Part shown: positions 61,255 to 64,000 of the stretch, piece after piece | How the letters are laid out: every line of letters starts with the position of its first letter | Position numbering within the stretch: the stretch's first letter is position 1 | Source of the DNA: Dasania marina DSM 21967 | GTDB lineage: Bacteria > Pseudomonadota > Gammaproteobacteria > Pseudomonadales > Dasaniaceae | Direction: 5' to 3' | DNA length: 64,000 nt | NCBI RefSeq assembly: GCF_000373485.1 | Contig: NZ_KB891592.1 | Coordinates: forward strand, 37,409-101,408 | The notes under the pieces: generated by a model | Seen by the model: the letters and a program-made list of their open reading frames with translations, nothing else | Database searches by the model: none | What the model was told of the DNA's origin: nothing | Position numbers and translations under genes: made by a program

Positions 61255-61935
61255 ATGACTGACAGTGTAATTTCAACCGGTTTATTAGCGGACTTGTCTA
61301 TACAGGATAAGCAGCAAGCACAGGGCCGTACCAAAAGTAACGAGTTGGGTCAGGATGCTTTCTTAAAATTAATGATTACGCAGATGAATAATCAAAACCC
61401 GCTAGACCCACAAACTAACAGTGAGTTTGTGGCGCAGTTAGCGCAATTTAGTTCGGTAGAAGGTTTAGATAAATTAAATAATACCGTCACCGACATGAAT
61501 CAGGGTTTTCAATCTAGCCAGGCGCTACAAGCATCTTCATTAGTGGGGCGCAGTGTAAAAGTGCCAGCTGAAAATGCGTATTTGGCAAGCGGTAGTTACA
61601 TAGCCGGTACTATCAACTTACCCTATAGCACCGCTGATTTGAGTATGAATATATACAACTCGGCCAATCAATTGGTAGGTAGGGAATTGTTAGGCCCGCA
61701 TGAAGGTGGTGATGTGACTTTTGTGTGGGATGGCAAAAATAATGATGGCACTACCTTGCCTGCCGGTAAGTATCGCTTTGAGGCCATAGCCAGCACTACT
61801 GAGGGTCCGCAGCAATTAGCCACCGATTTAAGCGCTAATGTCGATAGTGTCACTGTAGGTGGCAATGGCACCCTAACATTAAATATCGCCGGCATAGGGC
61901 CTATGTCCTTGTCCAGCGTTTCAGAAATTTTATAG
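61255..61935 (+). CDS. flgD: Flagellar hook-capping protein FlgD
   Basis: A 226-residue hook scaffold. The N-terminal 'LGQDAFLKLMITQMNNQNPLDPQTNSEFVAQLAQFSSVEGL' is diagnostic. The C-terminal FlgD-Tudor/FnIII-like part follows ('TFVWDGKNNDGTTLPAGKYRFE'). AGGAAGCAAGG precedes the start. Confidence 0.96.
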   Translation: MTDSVISTGLLADLSIQDKQQAQGRTKSNELGQDAFLKLMITQMNNQNPLDPQTNSEFVAQLAQFSSVEGLDKLNNTVTDMNQGFQSSQALQASSLVGRSVKVPAENAYLASGSYIAGTINLPYSTADLSMNIYNSANQLVGRELLGPHEGGDVTFVWDGKNNDGTTLPAGKYRFEAIASTTEGPQQLATDLSANVDSVTVGGNGTLTLNIAGIGPMSLSSVSEIL

Positions 61936-61978
61936 GCAATAGATAACAGCATTACCTAATAAGGTAGAGGAGTGAATT

Positions 61979-63235
61979 ATGTCGTTTAATACCGCATTAA
62001 GTGGCTTGCGGGCTGCTAATCAAGATTTATCGGTAACGGGTAATAATATTGCCAACGCGAGTACAGCAGGTTTTAAAGGGTCGCGTGCAGAATTTGGAGA
62101 TGTTTACGCCGGCAGTTTAATTGGCGGTGGTTCTTCCGCAGGTAGCGGTGTATTAGTAACCGATATAGCGCAGCAATTTGACCAAGGTAATATTTCATTT
62201 ACCGACAATAGTTTGGATTTGGCCATTGATGGTACCGGTATGTTTGTGCTCAGCGATGCTGGCGCAACCACCTATAGCCGTGCAGGTTATTTTGGTTTGG
62301 ATAAAGATGGTTATGTCGTTGCTAATAACGGCGCACGTTTGCAGGGTTATCAAATTAATTCATCAGGCGCTATCTCAACGGGTGTGACCGGCGACTTGCA
62401 AATACAAACGCAAAACATCGCTCCAGCTTCAACCAGTGCAGTAGATATAGAGTTTAATTTGGACTCTAGAGCGACTGCTCCGGCGGTAAGTCCTTTCGAT
62501 TATACCGACCCCGATAGTTACAATACTTCTACTTCTTTGACAGTGTACGACAGCCTGGGCAACCCCCATGTGCAAACCAACTATTTTGTTAAAGATCCAG
62601 CACCGGCCGTTAATCAATGGCAGATGTATGTAAAAATTGACGATCAAAATGTCATTACGCCTACTGCCAGTGATACGCCTATTTCGTTAAATTTCAATGC
62701 TGATGGTAGCTTGGCTTCGCCGTTAACGCCTGCCAGTGTTAACGCTTGGAATCCTGTAGATGGTAACGGCAATAATAACGGGGCGACTACACCTGCAAAC
62801 TTTACCATTAGTGTGGGTAGCTCTACCCAATTCGGTAGTGAATTTTCCGTTACCAGTGTCGGCCAAGATGGTTTTTCATCAGGGCGCTTGTCCAGTGTGG
62901 AAGTCGATAAAACCGGTGTTATCTTTGCGCGTTTTACCAATGGTGAGGCGAAGCAGTTGGGGCAATTAGCGTTAGCCACTTTTGGTAACCTACAGGGGTT
63001 AACACCTTTAGGCAGCTCTAGTTGGGGTGAGTCTTTTGAGTCGGGGCAACCGATAATTGGCGCACCATTAACGGGTTCTTTAGGGACTATACAGTCGGGA
63101 GCGTTAGAGGATTCCAATGTCGATTTATCAGAGGAGCTGGTGCATTTGATTATTGCGCAACGTAACTTCCAAGCGAATGCTAAAACGATAGAAACGGCGG
63201 ATACAGTTACTCAGGCAATTATTAATCTACGTTAA
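61979..63235 (+). CDS. flgE: Flagellar hook protein FlgE
   Basis: A 418-residue hook subunit. N-terminal 'MSFNTALSGLRAANQDLSVTGNNIANASTAGFKGSRAEFGDVYA', C-terminal 'DSNVDLSEELVHLIIAQRNFQANAKTIETADTVTQAIINLR'. GAGGAG precedes the ATG. It is the last gene before a clear terminator. Confidence 0.97.
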   Translation: MSFNTALSGLRAANQDLSVTGNNIANASTAGFKGSRAEFGDVYAGSLIGGGSSAGSGVLVTDIAQQFDQGNISFTDNSLDLAIDGTGMFVLSDAGATTYSRAGYFGLDKDGYVVANNGARLQGYQINSSGAISTGVTGDLQIQTQNIAPASTSAVDIEFNLDSRATAPAVSPFDYTDPDSYNTSTSLTVYDSLGNPHVQTNYFVKDPAPAVNQWQMYVKIDDQNVITPTASDTPISLNFNADGSLASPLTPASVNAWNPVDGNGNNNGATTPANFTISVGSSTQFGSEFSVTSVGQDGFSSGRLSSVEVDKTGVIFARFTNGEAKQLGQLALATFGNLQGLTPLGSSSWGESFESGQPIIGAPLTGSLGTIQSGALEDSNVDLSEELVHLIIAQRNFQANAKTIETADTVTQAIINLR

Positions 63236-63237
63236 TT

Positions 63238-63475
63238 ATTTTACGTAAGTATAATCTTATTAGAGGTTTTTAGGAGGTCTATAAAAGTTGTTGCGCTTGT
63301 CTTGCGGCGTTAGAAATCAGTTTAAAATGCTTGTCAACTCTCTCTCGTACACGCATTTTTCGCAAGTTATTCATGTCGTACAACATGACGGCTTGCACAC
63401 GGCTCCGCTGGTTTTTATCAATGCAGGCAGGCGCGGCATCTTTTATAGGCTTCTTAATTTCCGCTAATCCCCTTG
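63238..63475. other. flgE downstream region
   Basis: No recognised gene before the flgE terminator. A perfect AGGAGGT (63272-63278) stands nine bases before TTG 63288, which opens a 59-codon frame of no known family ending at 63465-63467. On the minus strand a basic, helix-like frame of about 75 codons spans roughly 63518-63281 but has no start with a ribosome site. Confidence 0.35.
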
Positions 63476-63503
63476 GCCCGAACGCTTTGTTTCGGGCTTT
63501 TTC
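63476..63503 (+). terminator. Intrinsic terminator of flgBCDE
   Basis: GCCCGAA (63476-63482), 8-base loop, TTCGGGC (63491-63497), then TTTTTCT. A 7-bp GC-rich stem and T-run separate flgE from the flgF promoter. Confidence 0.88.
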
Positions 63504-63581
63504 TATTTTGGCCTTTTATTTTTGCTATCAGTTTAGTGGTATAGCTTGCGGTATAGGTATTTGTCCGCATAAAAAAGTTGT

Positions 63582-63597
63582 TGGCATCCTAATTGCA
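63582..63597 (+). promoter_or_regulatory. Sigma-54 promoter of flgF
   Basis: TGGCATCCTAATTGCA has both doublets at correct spacing and one departure (T for C) from the consensus core. It is 40 bases before the flgF ATG, matching the separate sigma-54 promoter that drives flgF-flgL in Pseudomonas. Confidence 0.85.
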
Positions 63598-63636
63598 TTT
63601 TCCATTGGTAGTGTTAATAAACAGGCGCTTTTAATT

Positions 63637-63720
63637 ATGGATAAAGCAATCTATCTCGCGATGTCTGCAGGGCAAAACATAATGTCTGCCCAGGCTATAC
63701 ATTCAAACAACCTTGCTAAC
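63637..63720 (+). pseudogene. flgF: flgF, truncated after 28 codons by an insertion element
   Basis: The first 28 residues, from MDKAIYLAMSAGQ to AIHSNNLAN, are the N-terminus of FlgF (proximal rod). Normal FlgF continues with an xTTGF(K/R) motif; here the sequence turns abruptly into unrelated ELVEKRFGKN and stops after about 38 further codons. The ATG at 63637 lies just behind a sigma-54 promoter. The frame is also open upstream of the ATG as far as 63331, but that part is not FlgF. Breakpoint at or shortly after 63720. Confidence 0.88.
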
Positions 63721-64000
63721 GAGCTTGTAGAAAAACGTTTCGGGAAAAATCGTCTGTCCATAGCTCTCTTCTATTGGTTTTATGGGATGATTCTAGACTG
63801 TGTAGAAACCACCCACATCTATTTGACATAATGCCATATTATGCGCAGTCAGCGCGTATTAGTTGCCCTTTAGGCCACCTTTTGGGCTCTTTCTTTTTCC
63901 ATTTCACCGTAACGCATCACCTTTTCGATATTGTGTACCATGCAGAATAAACGCCATTGGCCCTGCACCTTGGCTTTGCTGCGCAACGAGAAGCGGTTGA
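63721..64000 (-). mobile_element. Insertion sequence, IS1182-like, end inside flgF
   Basis: From the flgF breakpoint to the right edge. It contains the 3' end of a minus-strand transposase gene and about 150 bases of terminal non-coding sequence. The outer end GAGCTTGTAGAAAAACG partly recurs inside as TGTGTAGAAACCACC (63798-63812). The other end, terminal repeat and target duplication lie outside the window, so exact borders are uncertain. Confidence 0.8.
63870..64000 (-). CDS. IS1182-type transposase, C-terminal part
   Basis: The minus-strand frame enters from the right edge and ends at TAA (63870-63872). The visible 42 residues, NRFSLRSKAKVQGQWRLF followed by CMVHNIEKVMRYG, match the end of IS1182/DUF772-DDE transposases, where 'RGKxKVxxQWxLYCxVHNIxK' is typical. 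The catalytic region is outside the window. Confidence 0.82.
   Translation of the reverse strand, partial: NRFSLRSKAKVQGQWRLFCMVHNIEKVMRYGEMEKERAQKVA

Noticed and set aside
63331..63831. 166-codon plus-strand open frame downstream of flgE
   Set aside because: It is an accidental join: non-coding sequence with a terminator and a sigma-54 promoter, then the first 28 codons of flgF, then IS sequence.

Overview
The window reads as a chromosomal stretch of a motile, Gram-negative marine-type gammaproteobacterium. The evidence is the flagellar and chemotaxis layout (flgN-flgM-flgA back to back with cheV-cheR-flgBCDE, as in Pseudomonas and relatives), RND efflux, LpoB/LPP20 lipoproteins, RimO, RsmE, RluA, a PhoPQ-like pair and an ArsS-type radical SAM enzyme. 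A Cellvibrionales/Spongiibacteraceae-like host is my guess from overall flavour; there is no rRNA gene to settle it. Base composition is moderate and coding density is high.

Layout. 1-4.3 kb: tail of an upstream gene, then a periplasmic binding protein co-transcribed with a TorS-like hybrid kinase. 4.3-6.4 kb: an array of a 7-bp repeat, small genes, a membrane J-domain protein and msrA. 6.5-21.4 kb: the most unusual block, apparently one operon. It holds a GAF-HlyD membrane adaptor, a PqqD-like/M50 protease/HlyD fusion, a second periplasmic adaptor, a 1697-residue LEPR-XLL/DUF4347 protein with four exact 159-codon repeats and a C-terminal hydrophobic anchor, a hybrid kinase with two Hpt domains, and a REC-GGDEF-EAL regulator. 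No ABC or RND engine and no TolC is present, so this looks like a dedicated export/processing and signalling system for one giant surface protein. 21.4-25.8 kb: rsmE, a CHASE hybrid kinase and rimO.

26-31 kb: an amino-acid permease with a kinase-PLP lyase fusion (hydroxylysine- or phosphoethanolamine-type chemistry) and a nearby LysR regulator. 31-35 kb: a CHASE4 kinase and a second REC-GGDEF-EAL protein. 35-42 kb: a hypothetical protein, rarD, a DUF2959 lipoprotein, a Pmp3-like peptide, a rhodanese-type sulfurtransferase, an RluA-type synthase, a single-domain bacterial CULT (cereblon-like) protein, a palindromic repeat mosaic and gor. 42-45.6 kb: a lipoprotein trio (LPP20, LpoB, COG3014). 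46-49.3 kb: a small Cys-containing secreted protein, a PhoPQ-like system, a thioesterase between two more copies of the 7-bp repeat element, and tRNA-Arg(CCT). 49.4-53.7 kb: an RND efflux pair. 53.9-56.2 kb: ArsS with its two usual transferases.

56.2-64 kb: flagellar genes. Recognisable promoters show a regulatory order: sigma-54 for flgA, flgB and flgF, and sigma-28 for flgM and cheV. flgF is cut after its 28th codon by an IS1182-like insertion that runs off the right edge, which predicts loss of flgF and polarity on anything co-transcribed downstream.
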